DNA from: Ignavibacteriaceae bacterium | Lineage (GTDB): Bacteria; Bacteroidota; Ignavibacteria; Ignavibacteriales; Ignavibacteriaceae | Length of the DNA: 22,152 nucleotides | Assembly (NCBI GenBank): GCA_013388525.1 | Contig: JACAFA010000275.1 | Location: 1 to 22,152, forward strand | Reading direction: 5' to 3' | Part shown: positions 1 to 7,609 of the stretch, in pieces | How positions within the stretch are numbered: position 1 is the first letter of the stretch | Layout: each line of letters opens with the position of its first letter | Program-made: the position numbers and the translations under genes | Notes under the pieces: model-generated | The model's input: the letters and a program-made list of their open reading frames with translations, nothing else | Database searches by the model: none | Told to the model about the DNA's origin: nothing

Positions 1-1
1 C

Positions 2-334
2 GCTAATATCAATAAAGAGCTTTTTGATTATTATAAAGGATTGATTGAGTTAAGAAAAACTTACAAAGCTTTCAGAAGAGCAAATTATGATGATATAACT
101 TTTATAGAATTAAAGAGTAATCCTTTTGCTTTGGGATATTCAGTTAAGTTCAAGGATGAAGAATTCGTCGTACTTTTGAATGCGGATACAAAATCTGCTA
201 TAGATTTTGAATTGCCGGATGGTCAATGGGAAATAATTGTTGATGAAAACACTGCTGGTATTATTCCAATTAAAGTAGTTCAAAAAGGAATAACAGTCAG
301 TAATTCATCAGGAATTGTTTTGAAGAAAAAATAA
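2..334 (+). CDS. pulA: Type I pullulanase, C-terminal fragment (partial)
   Basis: The reading frame is open from base 2 and ends at a TAA at 332-334, so only about 110 C-terminal residues are present and the gene begins outside the window. The fragment reads ...LFDYYKGLIELRKTYKAFRRA, the end of the catalytic TIM barrel of GH13 debranching enzymes. A small beta-sandwich follows with VVLLNAD, ELPDGQWEIIVDENTAG and a final SGIVLKK strand, which matches the C-terminal domain of type I pullulanases. Such enzymes hydrolyse alpha-1,6 branch points in glycogen, starch or pullulan. No catalytic residue lies in the fragment, so the specificity is inferred from the C-terminal domain only; another GH13 enzyme of the same subfamily is possible. 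The next gene begins at the base after the stop codon. Confidence 0.7.
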   Translation, partial: ANINKELFDYYKGLIELRKTYKAFRRANYDDITFIELKSNPFALGYSVKFKDEEFVVLLNADTKSAIDFELPDGQWEIIVDENTAGIIPIKVVQKGITVSNSSGIVLKKK

Positions 335-1090
335 ATGCAAAAATTATTTGTAAATATTTTCGGTCTCATATTTTTCGTTGCGTCGCAGCTATTAGCACAG
401 CAATTTTCATCTGGTTCACCAGAATGGCTGGTTGATATGTTCTTCAGCAAAAGCAGTTTTCCTGAAAAAGCAAATTATTTTTCCGGAGAAATGTTGGATG
501 AATCCGATAAGCCGACTATAGGTGAAGAATTAAATGGCAAAGGAGAAATTTCATTTCATCAGATAAAAGCTGGCGATGATAAAATTGTTTTTGCAGTTGA
601 GTTAAAGTTAAATGAGAAGGTTGTTGACTTTTACGCCTATCTGAAAAAGCAAAATAACGATTGGAAAATAACTGCTGTTCGCAGTTTTGTCCTTCCGGAT
701 TTTGTTTACAAAGTTGCTGATTCATTATCTAACCAGACTTATCTGGCGGATTCAAGTCTTTATTTATCATTGAAGCTTTTTACGATTAATGATTCTCAAC
801 TTAAAAATTATTTTATAGATAAATCAGATTCATTCAATGAATTAATAAGTTATTTCAATCAGAATGATAAAGAATCCGGTGATAAAAAACTTTCAGAGCT
901 TGGTTGTACTGCAATATTCCGCGATACTGGTTTCCCCGGATGTACATTTGTTTTGATCAATTCATTTAAGAAAATCGGTGCAGGATTTATTTATGTCAGT
1001 GAATCAGCGAAGCTTCCTGAAATTTCAGAAAAAGATTTTATTTATATCGAAGAGATTTTGCCTGGCTGGTTTATCTTCCGAACTATTTAG
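335..1090 (+). CDS. Secreted protein of unknown function
   Basis: This encodes 251 residues. The start is the ATG directly abutting the pullulanase stop codon, and it gives a good signal peptide: MQK, then a hydrophobic stretch (LFVNIFGLIFFVAS), with likely cleavage after LLA near residue 21. The mature part begins QQFSSGSPEWLVDMFFSKSSFPEKANYF. A strand-rich segment around residues 65-115 includes a WKI turn typical of NTF2/lumazine-like cones, but I cannot assign a family. Two cysteines (LGCTAIFRDTGFPGCTF, residues about 190-205) could form a disulfide outside the cytoplasm. The ribosome binding site is weak (AAGAAAAAA), which suggests translational coupling to the upstream gene. The last 8 bases overlap the 3' end of the convergent histidine kinase gene. 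Confidence 0.6.
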   Translation: MQKLFVNIFGLIFFVASQLLAQQFSSGSPEWLVDMFFSKSSFPEKANYFSGEMLDESDKPTIGEELNGKGEISFHQIKAGDDKIVFAVELKLNEKVVDFYAYLKKQNNDWKITAVRSFVLPDFVYKVADSLSNQTYLADSSLYLSLKLFTINDSQLKNYFIDKSDSFNELISYFNQNDKESGDKKLSELGCTAIFRDTGFPGCTFVLINSFKKIGAGFIYVSESAKLPEISEKDFIYIEEILPGWFIFRTI

Positions 1091-4000
1091 AATGATTGTT
1101 GTTCGAAATTCCTTTTCTTATTGATTTGTCGATAGCTTCTTTAAAACTTCGGAGGTTAACGGGTTTTGTGAATATGTGCTCTATCCCAAGTTCTGCATAC
1201 TGCTGAACTTCAGAACGTTCAATTTTGCTTGTTAGTACTATAACGGGAGTAATAGATTTCAAACCACTCTTGATTAATTCCTTAACTAAGTTATAACCAT
1301 TCATCACCGGCATCTGATGTTCTGTGATAACCAGTGCAGGAGGTGAACTGATTATTCGTTCAAGAGCCTCACTTCCGTTTGATACAATACTAACTGCATA
1401 TTCAGGTGCAATGTTCATCAGAATTTTAGAATATAAAAGTCTGTCTATTTTATTATTATCAGCAAGAAGAATCTTTGCGGATGCTATTGGAAGAGTAAAA
1501 ATAAATTCCGAACCTTTTCCGAATTCACTCTTAACTTCTATATGACCACCATGCTTTTCAACAATTTCTTTTACCAGTGAAAGACCAAGCCCACTGCCTT
1601 TTTCCCCGGCTGTTCCTTCTGAAGTAAATTTTGTATCTATGTTAAATAGTTTATCTAAATTTTCGGGTTTAATTCCTTTCCCGGTGTCTTTGACCGAGAA
1701 TTTTAGAAATCTTACAGTTGGAGAACCAATTGTATTGATAATAATTTCATCACCACGTTTCGTAAACTTTACAGCATTTGAAAGCAGGTTATTAAAAACC
1801 TGTAATGCTAAATTTCGGTCGACAAGCAAATTATAAGACGGGTTAACAAGGTTTTCAATTTTAACTCCCTTTTTGAATGCACTTCCTGAAACTGTTTTGA
1901 TAGAATCATCAACTAACTCTTTTGCATTAATTTTTTCCGGTTCGAATTTTATTCTTCCCGTCTGTAAACGGGTCCAATCAAGTAAGGAATTAACAAGGGT
2001 TAACATTGATCTCGATGATTCCTGGATATAACCAATGTACTGTTTTCGTTCACTCTCAGATAAAGACTCATCTTCTAAAAGTAAATCTGTGAAACCAAGT
2101 ATAGAACTGAAAGGAGTTCTGAGGTCATGAGAAATAATGGAAAGGAATCTGTCTTTAGCATCATTAAGTTTTTGAAGATTAGCTGCTGATAATTTAAGTT
2201 CTTCTTCAGCGCGTTTATTAAGTGTTATATCACTAACCAATCCGTAAACCTTCTTTATTTTTTGATTTTCATCTCTTACAAGATTCAGCTTGTTTCTTAC
2301 CCAAACTATATTTCCGTCTTTATTGATTATTCTAAAATCGAGTTCACCAGTAACCTGTTCTTTGCCTCTCCAGAGAACGCCAAGTTCCTTTTTGACTTTA
2401 TGAAAATCATTAGGGTGAATTATTTTGAGGAATAATCTTGGATCACTCAAGAATTCCTCTTGAGTAAATCCTGTAACTTTTTGAACTGCGGTAGTGTAGA
2501 ATGTCGGGCGAAGATATTTCCCCTCTCTTTCAAATATATATAAGAAGTCATCAATGTTTTCTGTAATATCCCGATACTTCTTTTCTGATTCACGAATTAC
2601 TTTTTGAGTTCTCTTTCTCTCGGTTACATCCGTTGCAACGATAACAATGAAGCTTTGGGTGTTTTCTTCAATTAATGCAGTTGAAAATTCCACAAAAAAT
2701 TGTGAACCATCTTTTTTTGCGGCAATAAATTCAAAACGCTGAATTTCTATTTGACCGGATCTTTTTTGGCTTAAAAGTTCCTTTACTCTGCTCTTATCAT
2801 CTTTATACACCAAGTCGAGAATATTTTTTTGCTTAAGCTCTTCCGTGCTGCTAAAACCGAAAATTTTTGTAAAGGAATCATTAGCTATTATAATATTGTT
2901 ATTCAACTCTAATGCAATTCCATCCGGGGCTGCAAAGAAAAAATCTTTGTAAAGTGCATCAGGAATGACTGCAGTTTGAGTCTCTAAATGTTCACTCAGT
3001 TTACAATAGATAATCTCGTGATTATCATTTTCTATTTGGAATGAGATATTGGTTAGTACCTTAATATTGTCATAACCTGTGATAGTTACAGGAAATGATT
3101 TTGTCTCACCGGGTTTCAGGTTTGCTAATTCTTCTTTAAAGTTAATTCCAGGCTCGGCTTCGATTATTTTGAAAAGATTTTTACTGTAAAGTTCCACATC
3201 CGGATATTTAAGAAGCACTTTAAATTCTGAATTTGCAACTAAAATTGAACCGGTTTTACTGATTTTACACATTGGACCTTGCGGTTCATCAGGTTTTACA
3301 GACATTTTGGCAGGCGTAGAATTTTCTTCGGAGTATTGATTTATTTTTTCTTGTGTCTTTGAGCAGGCAACAATAATAGCTGAGTTGTCAAGTTCAGATT
3401 TAAAGAATAATAATTTAATGGTAGTTCTGATTTCCTGATTGCTTTCGCTTTGTATTTCATATTCTGTTGAGTTAGCAAATTTTAGTTCTGAAATTAATTC
3501 AAGAAGTTTACTGTAAGTTAATGACGGAAAAAGATCAAATATATTATTTATCACAGACTGCTTTTGTTCGGCTTCAGAAAATGAGCTGATGTTCTGATCC
3601 CAATAAATCACTTCACCCCTATCATTTACTAACAATAATGCTGGTTCTTCTTTTACAAAAATCTCTCTATAAAATTTGCTTGATTTAAAATGATTTATGA
3701 TACTTATTGTATTTTCCTGCTTTTCAGGTGCCTCACTAAACAGTAAGTATAAAAATTTAACAGAGCCCTTCTCGTCAAGAATAGGTGAGATTGTGCAATT
3801 TGTTATTATGATGCGATTATCCAACTTAAATTCCAGTTGAACTGTTTGATGCCTTCTGTATTTTACGGCAGTGCTGAAGCTGTTAAGAATTTTCTGCTCG
3901 GAATAAGAACTAAAAATCTCACCAATATTTTTTCCGGTAATTTCTTTTCTGGATAGATTTAAACGCTTGTTATCTTTTCCCGCAGAAAATTTTATATCGC

Positions 4001-4442
4001 CAAGTGTATTTGTAACAATTAAAAAGTGGTCGCCTTTTTCAATATAGTCGTCAGCTACTTTTGATTTTATTTTTATCTCTTCATCTATATCTGTTGGATA
4101 CTTTATATCTTCAACTAACAATAATCCACCGGTTATATTTTCTCCTTCATACATCGGAACTCCCCTGATCAATACAGAAATTTGTTCGCCCTTTGTAGTT
4201 TCAATTCGTCCGATTAATTTTTCAAATGACTTTGCTTTAAAAATCTGCTTTAAATCATTAACTAAGTTTGTATTCGGAAAGATGTTGAATTCAAACAAAT
4301 TATAGTTCTGCGCAGGAATATTTAGATAAGCAACACCAAAGTTCTGAGCATATTGGTTCACATATTCAATAGATCCATTTCGGGAATAAATAATTATTCC
4401 TAATGGAATCTGATCTAATAGCATTAACAGACTTTCTTCCAT
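1083..4442 (-). CDS. Cytoplasmic multi-PAS hybrid sensor histidine kinase with atypical receiver
   Basis: This is a 1119-residue protein with no signal peptide or membrane segment, so it should sense a cytoplasmic signal. From the N terminus it has about six PAS-like modules: roughly 4-115, 135-250, 265-370, 385-490, 500-610 (ending ATDVTERKR) and 620-745 (ending VSDITLNKRAEE). The last two are clear; the first four are divergent. Next come a HisKA domain with the phosphorylatable His772 (SIISHDLRTPFSS) and a HATPase domain with the N box (NNLLSNAVKF, Asn889), G1 (DTGKGI, Asp919) and G2 (GEKGSGLGLSL), all intact. A C-terminal receiver spans about 990-1110. In it the phosphoacceptor position is Glu1041 (VITEHQMPVMNG) and the acidic pair is Asp995-Asn996 instead of Asp-Asp, while the conserved Thr (VIVLTS) and Lys (FTKP) remain. 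I infer an active kinase with a receiver that is not phosphorylated in the usual way. No partner regulator is adjacent. Confidence 0.9.
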   Translation of the reverse strand: MEESLLMLLDQIPLGIIIYSRNGSIEYVNQYAQNFGVAYLNIPAQNYNLFEFNIFPNTNLVNDLKQIFKAKSFEKLIGRIETTKGEQISVLIRGVPMYEGENITGGLLLVEDIKYPTDIDEEIKIKSKVADDYIEKGDHFLIVTNTLGDIKFSAGKDNKRLNLSRKEITGKNIGEIFSSYSEQKILNSFSTAVKYRRHQTVQLEFKLDNRIIITNCTISPILDEKGSVKFLYLLFSEAPEKQENTISIINHFKSSKFYREIFVKEEPALLLVNDRGEVIYWDQNISSFSEAEQKQSVINNIFDLFPSLTYSKLLELISELKFANSTEYEIQSESNQEIRTTIKLLFFKSELDNSAIIVACSKTQEKINQYSEENSTPAKMSVKPDEPQGPMCKISKTGSILVANSEFKVLLKYPDVELYSKNLFKIIEAEPGINFKEELANLKPGETKSFPVTITGYDNIKVLTNISFQIENDNHEIIYCKLSEHLETQTAVIPDALYKDFFFAAPDGIALELNNNIIIANDSFTKIFGFSSTEELKQKNILDLVYKDDKSRVKELLSQKRSGQIEIQRFEFIAAKKDGSQFFVEFSTALIEENTQSFIVIVATDVTERKRTQKVIRESEKKYRDITENIDDFLYIFEREGKYLRPTFYTTAVQKVTGFTQEEFLSDPRLFLKIIHPNDFHKVKKELGVLWRGKEQVTGELDFRIINKDGNIVWVRNKLNLVRDENQKIKKVYGLVSDITLNKRAEEELKLSAANLQKLNDAKDRFLSIISHDLRTPFSSILGFTDLLLEDESLSESERKQYIGYIQESSRSMLTLVNSLLDWTRLQTGRIKFEPEKINAKELVDDSIKTVSGSAFKKGVKIENLVNPSYNLLVDRNLALQVFNNLLSNAVKFTKRGDEIIINTIGSPTVRFLKFSVKDTGKGIKPENLDKLFNIDTKFTSEGTAGEKGSGLGLSLVKEIVEKHGGHIEVKSEFGKGSEFIFTLPIASAKILLADNNKIDRLLYSKILMNIAPEYAVSIVSNGSEALERIISSPPALVITEHQMPVMNGYNLVKELIKSGLKSITPVIVLTSKIERSEVQQYAELGIEHIFTKPVNLRSFKEAIDKSIRKGISNNNHSK

Positions 4443-4829
4443 AAAACTTATTTAAGCAGGGTTCTAATAGTTATTTTCAAATTCGCCCGATGAGAGGACA
4501 CTTAAAACCTACATCAATAATAGTGCTATCAACATTAAAATTTCAATTTTGCTTACCAATGCGTTTTGATGATTAGAATTGTGAACTATTTAAATCAGTT
4601 ATTAAGAAAACACCTGTTTTTTTGAGTTAAATGTATCAAATCTTAAATAAAAGTCAGAGGGAGGGATTTTTTATAATCCCATATAAATAATTTGTCGTCT
4701 CAATATGAAACCATACTCTCTCAACTTAGTAAAGTTCAATGATATTGAACGATGCCGATTAAAAAAATGACGCAAGATTTTGGGAACAAATTTTTAGTAA
4801 ATTTTGAGTGTCAATCAAAATGAATTTTT
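4443..4829. other. Divergent intergenic spacer, AT-rich, no gene
   Basis: These 387 bases separate the divergently transcribed kinase and MlaE permease genes. I found no convincing ORF or RNA gene. Two inverted repeats are visible: GGGATT-6-AATCCC at 4663-4680 and GTTCAAT-GAT-ATTGAAC at 4734-4750. The spacer must hold the promoters of both neighbours, but no hexamer pair stands out as it does upstream of lexA. Confidence 0.5.
4734..4750. repeat. Perfect inverted repeat, possible operator
   Basis: GTTCAAT-GAT-ATTGAAC is a perfect repeat with 7-base arms and a 3-base centre, lying 80 bases before the permease start. The short spacer suits a dimeric regulator better than a terminator, and no T tract follows. 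Its role is unproven and the sequence is AT-rich, so chance is possible. Confidence 0.35.
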
Positions 4830-5603
4830 GTGATAAATAATAGTTTTCAGTCAATAGGTCGTATTTCACTTTCTTTCCTTGAAGAGTTGGGGCAAATATC
4901 TCTGCTTTTTTTCAGGATATTAAAAAATTTTAAGAATCTTCATCGAACCAGAAAAGAAGTGTTGTTCCAGATGCAGAACATCGGAGTGGATTCACTTCCA
5001 CTTGTTATTATAATTGCAACTTTTACTGGTGCAGTTGCAGCCTGGCAGGCAGCTTATCAGTTAAAAGGTATTGCTCCTCTTTCATTGTTAGGCGGAACTA
5101 CAAGCAGAGCTATTATTACAGAACTTGGTCCGGTTCTCACCGGTATAGTAATCGCCGGCAGAGTTGGTGCTTCGATAGCTGCAGAACTTGGAACGATGAA
5201 AGTAACTGAACAAATTGATGCGCTTGAAATAATGGCAATTGATCCGATAAGATATTTAGCTATGCCTCGGTTTCTCGCAGCTATACTGATGATGCCTATT
5301 CTGGTAATTTTCGCAAATACTATTGCTGTAGGCGGAGCTTATGTTGTCTCGGATTATTTTCTTCAGGTTCCTTACAGCGTTTTTTTTGGTTCTGTCAGAC
5401 AATTTTTCGAGTTCTCTGACCTTACTGGAGGCTTGATAAAGACCGTAGTCTTTGGTGGTGTAACCTCATTGCTGGGTTGCCATATCGGTTTCAGAACATC
5501 CGGAGGTGCTGAAGGTGTAGGCCTTTCAACAATTCGTTCATTCGTTCTTTCAGCAGCTATGATTTTAATTCTTGATTATTTCTTGTGGACTTTACTTTTT
5601 TAA
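4830..5603 (+). CDS. mlaE: MlaE/YrbE-family lipid ABC transporter permease
   Basis: This 257-residue integral membrane protein matches the MlaE permease family, which with an ATPase and an MCE-type lipid-binding protein moves phospholipids between the inner and outer membranes. Visible family features are an amphipathic N-terminal stretch (ISLSFLEELGQISLLFF), a hydrophobic segment VIIIATFTGAVAAWQAAY, the signature ELGPVLTGIVIAGRVGASIAAELG, the MKVTEQIDALEIMAIDPIRYLAMPR coupling region that contacts the ATPase, and two to three later hydrophobic helices ending in LDYFLWTLLF. The length is normal. The start is taken as GTG 4830, the first possible start after an in-frame TGA at 4821, but no good ribosome binding site precedes it, so it is uncertain. 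The ATPase (mlaF) and MCE (mlaD) genes that usually follow are absent; the next gene is an aminotransferase. Confidence 0.88.
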   Translation: MINNSFQSIGRISLSFLEELGQISLLFFRILKNFKNLHRTRKEVLFQMQNIGVDSLPLVIIIATFTGAVAAWQAAYQLKGIAPLSLLGGTTSRAIITELGPVLTGIVIAGRVGASIAAELGTMKVTEQIDALEIMAIDPIRYLAMPRFLAAILMMPILVIFANTIAVGGAYVVSDYFLQVPYSVFFGSVRQFFEFSDLTGGLIKTVVFGGVTSLLGCHIGFRTSGGAEGVGLSTIRSFVLSAAMILILDYFLWTLLF

Positions 5604-5713
5604 ATCAGTTTTATAGAAGTATAAATCTTTGTGATATTCATCAAATACAAGTTTAAATTTTCTTTAAAATTCAGTACCATGGATATGCATTTAACAAAAT
5701 TCTGGAGCAAATT

Positions 5714-6802
5714 ATGGAAACAATCCAAATCAACATAAAAGAAAGAAAAAGCAAAGTTATCCTTCCTGAAAATCTTGGCTTTGGAAAAATTTTTACTGAT
5801 CACATGTTTGAAATGGACTACAATGAAAAAGATGGCTGGCATAATCCAACGATAAGACCTGTCGAAGATTTACCAATTCATCCTGCATCAATGTTCATCC
5901 ATTATGGTCAGGCTGTCTTTGAAGGTTTAAAAGCATTCAAACAAAAATCAGGAGATATTGTTATCTTCAGACCTGATAAACATTTCGAGCGGCTGAACAA
6001 TTCATCCAGAAGAATTTGTATCCCTGAAATAGATGTTGATTTCGCAATCGAAGCTTTAAAAGAACTTATTAATATTGATAAAGATTGGATCCCGACTAAA
6101 CATGGTGAATCATTATACATTCGACCATTTATTTATGGTTCAGATCCTTTACTTGGTGTTAAACCTGCGAAGGAATATAAATTCATATTGTTGTTATCTC
6201 CTGTGGGTGCTTATTATCCTGAAGGTTTCAAACCCGTTAAAATTTTGGTAACAGACGAATATGTCAGAGCCGTTCGTAAAGGATTAGGAGAATGTAAAAC
6301 ACCAGCCAATTATGCGGCGAGCTTATTAGCAGGCGAGCAAGCAATCAGGAAAGGATTTACTCAGGTTTTATGGCTTGATGGAGTTGAACAAAAGTACATA
6401 GAAGAAGTTGGTACGATGAATATATTTATTAATATGAAAAATGAAATTGTAACTCCAAAATTAAATGGAAGTATTCTGCCGGGTGTAACAAGAAGATCAG
6501 TGATTGAAATTTTAAAAGAATGGGAAATTAATATCGTTGAGAGAGCAATCTCCATAGATGAAGTAGTTGAATCTTACGATAAAGGTAACCTGATTGGTTT
6601 ATTTGGAACCGGTACTGCAGCAATTATTTCATCAGTCGGCTGGCTTACCTATAAAAACAAACAAATGATTTTTAATGACGGCAAACCCGGTGAATTGGAT
6701 CTTCGTCTTTTTAATGAACTGACATCAATCCATTACGGACTTAAAGAAGATACTCATCATTGGCTGACTGCTGTTGAACAAAAAGAAGTTGTTGTATCAT
6801 AA
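5714..6802 (+). CDS. ilvE: Branched-chain amino acid aminotransferase (class IV, PLP)
   Basis: This 362-residue enzyme transfers amino groups between glutamate and the 2-oxo acids of leucine, isoleucine and valine. The length and motifs fit the longer BCAT group shared with eukaryotes: HYGQAVFEGLKAF (residues 63-75), FRPDKHFERLNNSSRR (85-100), YIRPFIYGSDPLLGVKPA (135-152), and the PLP lysine Lys227 in LDGVEQKYIEEVGTMN. A later segment, NGSILPGVTRRSVIEI, and the cofactor-phosphate loop GLFGTGTAAIIS are also intact. The ATG at 5714 has a ribosome binding site GGAG at 5704-5707. The gene stands 110 bases from the permease gene and is closed by a strong terminator, so it is probably its own unit or the end of a two-gene unit. 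No other ilv or leu gene is nearby. Confidence 0.95.
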   Translation: METIQINIKERKSKVILPENLGFGKIFTDHMFEMDYNEKDGWHNPTIRPVEDLPIHPASMFIHYGQAVFEGLKAFKQKSGDIVIFRPDKHFERLNNSSRRICIPEIDVDFAIEALKELINIDKDWIPTKHGESLYIRPFIYGSDPLLGVKPAKEYKFILLLSPVGAYYPEGFKPVKILVTDEYVRAVRKGLGECKTPANYAASLLAGEQAIRKGFTQVLWLDGVEQKYIEEVGTMNIFINMKNEIVTPKLNGSILPGVTRRSVIEILKEWEINIVERAISIDEVVESYDKGNLIGLFGTGTAAIISSVGWLTYKNKQMIFNDGKPGELDLRLFNELTSIHYGLKEDTHHWLTAVEQKEVVVS

Positions 6803-6808
6803 AAATCC

Positions 6809-6841
6809 GGGTAGAGGATTTATTATTCTCTACCCCTTTTT
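6809..6841 (+). terminator. Rho-independent terminator after ilvE
   Basis: A perfect 8-bp stem GGGTAGAG (6809-6816) pairs with CTCTACCC (6828-6835) across an 11-base loop and is followed by a T run at 6837-6841. It begins 7 bases after the ilvE stop codon and isolates the gene from the lexA promoter downstream. Confidence 0.88.
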
Positions 6842-6894
6842 CCCACCAATAAAAAATTAAAGCTTTTTTTATTCAAAATTTTTATAATTAGCAC

Positions 6895-6923
6895 TTGACA
6901 AGTGTTCAAATGTGCACTATATT
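6895..6923 (+). promoter_or_regulatory. Sigma-70-type promoter of lexA
   Basis: TTGACA (6895-6900) and TATATT (6918-6923) are separated by exactly 17 bases, a near-consensus housekeeping promoter. Transcription should start near 6930, leaving a leader of only about 17 bases before the ATG at 6948. The spacer and the start region each carry one of the paired palindromes described separately. Confidence 0.8.
6902..6917. promoter_or_regulatory. Probable LexA operator 1 (between -35 and -10)
   Basis: GTGTTCAAATGTGCAC fits the palindromic pattern GTG-N2-CA-N2-TG-N2-CAC and fills the promoter spacer exactly. The same pattern recurs 26 bases downstream. A repressor bound here would block RNA polymerase. 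The assignment to LexA is inferred from position upstream of lexA, which is usually autoregulated. Confidence 0.7.
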
Positions 6924-6927
6924 TGTG

Positions 6928-6943
6928 GTGAACAATTGAGCAC
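6928..6943. promoter_or_regulatory. Probable LexA operator 2 (start site to ribosome binding region)
   Basis: GTGAACAATTGAGCAC has the same GTG-N2-CA-N2-TG-N2-CAC pattern as operator 1 and also shares its right half TGNGCAC. It covers the expected transcription start and ends 4 bases before the lexA ATG. Centre-to-centre spacing to operator 1 is 26 bp, about two and a half helical turns. Confidence 0.7.
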
Positions 6944-6947
6944 TACT

Positions 6948-7595
6948 ATGAAAGATAAATTAACTGACAGACAGGAAGAGATACTTACTTTCATCAAACA
7001 ATTTACGTTAGAAAGTGGCTATCCTCCTACACTCCGCGAAATAGGAAAGCATTTTCAAATCTCATCAACTTTTGGTGTTAAAAGACACCTTGAAGCCTTA
7101 GTTAAAAAAGGTTTCATTAATATTGAAAGTAATGCTAGTCGGGGTATTTCGGTAATAAGAAAAACTTCTGAAGATTTTGTTGAAAGTTCTCTCAGCGCTG
7201 AAAGTATATTTCTAAAAATTCCGATAATTGGTCGTGTTGCTGCTGGTTTACCTTTAAACTCAGTAGAAAATTATGAGGGATCTTTAGTTATTGACTCTTC
7301 GTTTCTTAAAAAGGATGAGGATGCTTTTGCTTTACGTGTAAAAGGAGACAGCATGATTCATGCGGGAATTAATGATAAGGACCTAGTAATTGTGTCACCT
7401 AAAGAGCAAGCCAGGAACGGAGATATTGTAGTAGCTATGCTTAATGATGAAACTACTGTTAAGAAATTTGAATTTATAAACAATAAAATAAAACTCATTG
7501 CGGAGAACAACGCTTACTTACCCATTGAAGTCAAGAATGAAGATGACTTTAAAGTTATAGGTAAAGTTAAAGGTGTTGTGCGATGGTTGAATTAG
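6948..7595 (+). CDS. lexA: LexA SOS repressor, self-cleaving
   Basis: This 215-residue transcriptional repressor of the DNA damage response is cleaved when RecA filaments form. Residues 1-70 are the winged helix (LTDRQEEILTFIKQF, GYPPTLREIGKHF, then SSTFGVKRHLEALVKKGFI). The C-terminal peptidase domain keeps every catalytic element: the scissile Ala99-Gly100 in GRVAAGLPL, nucleophile Ser135 in VKGDSMIHAGI, and general base Lys172 in ETTVKKF. The Ser-Lys spacing of 37 equals that of the E. coli protein. The reading frame is open upstream to a GTG at 6912, but I choose ATG 6948 because it begins MKDKLTDRQ, the usual LexA N terminus, and because 6912 lies upstream of the predicted transcription start. 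Probably autoregulated through the two palindromes upstream. The next gene begins 14 bases after the stop. Confidence 0.95.
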   Translation: MKDKLTDRQEEILTFIKQFTLESGYPPTLREIGKHFQISSTFGVKRHLEALVKKGFINIESNASRGISVIRKTSEDFVESSLSAESIFLKIPIIGRVAAGLPLNSVENYEGSLVIDSSFLKKDEDAFALRVKGDSMIHAGINDKDLVIVSPKEQARNGDIVVAMLNDETTVKKFEFINNKIKLIAENNAYLPIEVKNEDDFKVIGKVKGVVRWLN

Positions 7596-7609
7596 AAAGG
7601 AAATGAAAA

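Noticed and set aside
4820..4840. Short ATG frame MNFCDK before mlaE as an alternative start or leader peptide
   Set aside because: It is in a different frame and stops after six codons; nothing supports a leader role.
6912..6947. Upstream GTG start for lexA giving 12 extra residues
   Set aside because: The extra residues would lie upstream of the predicted transcription start and do not resemble LexA N termini; ATG 6948 fits better.
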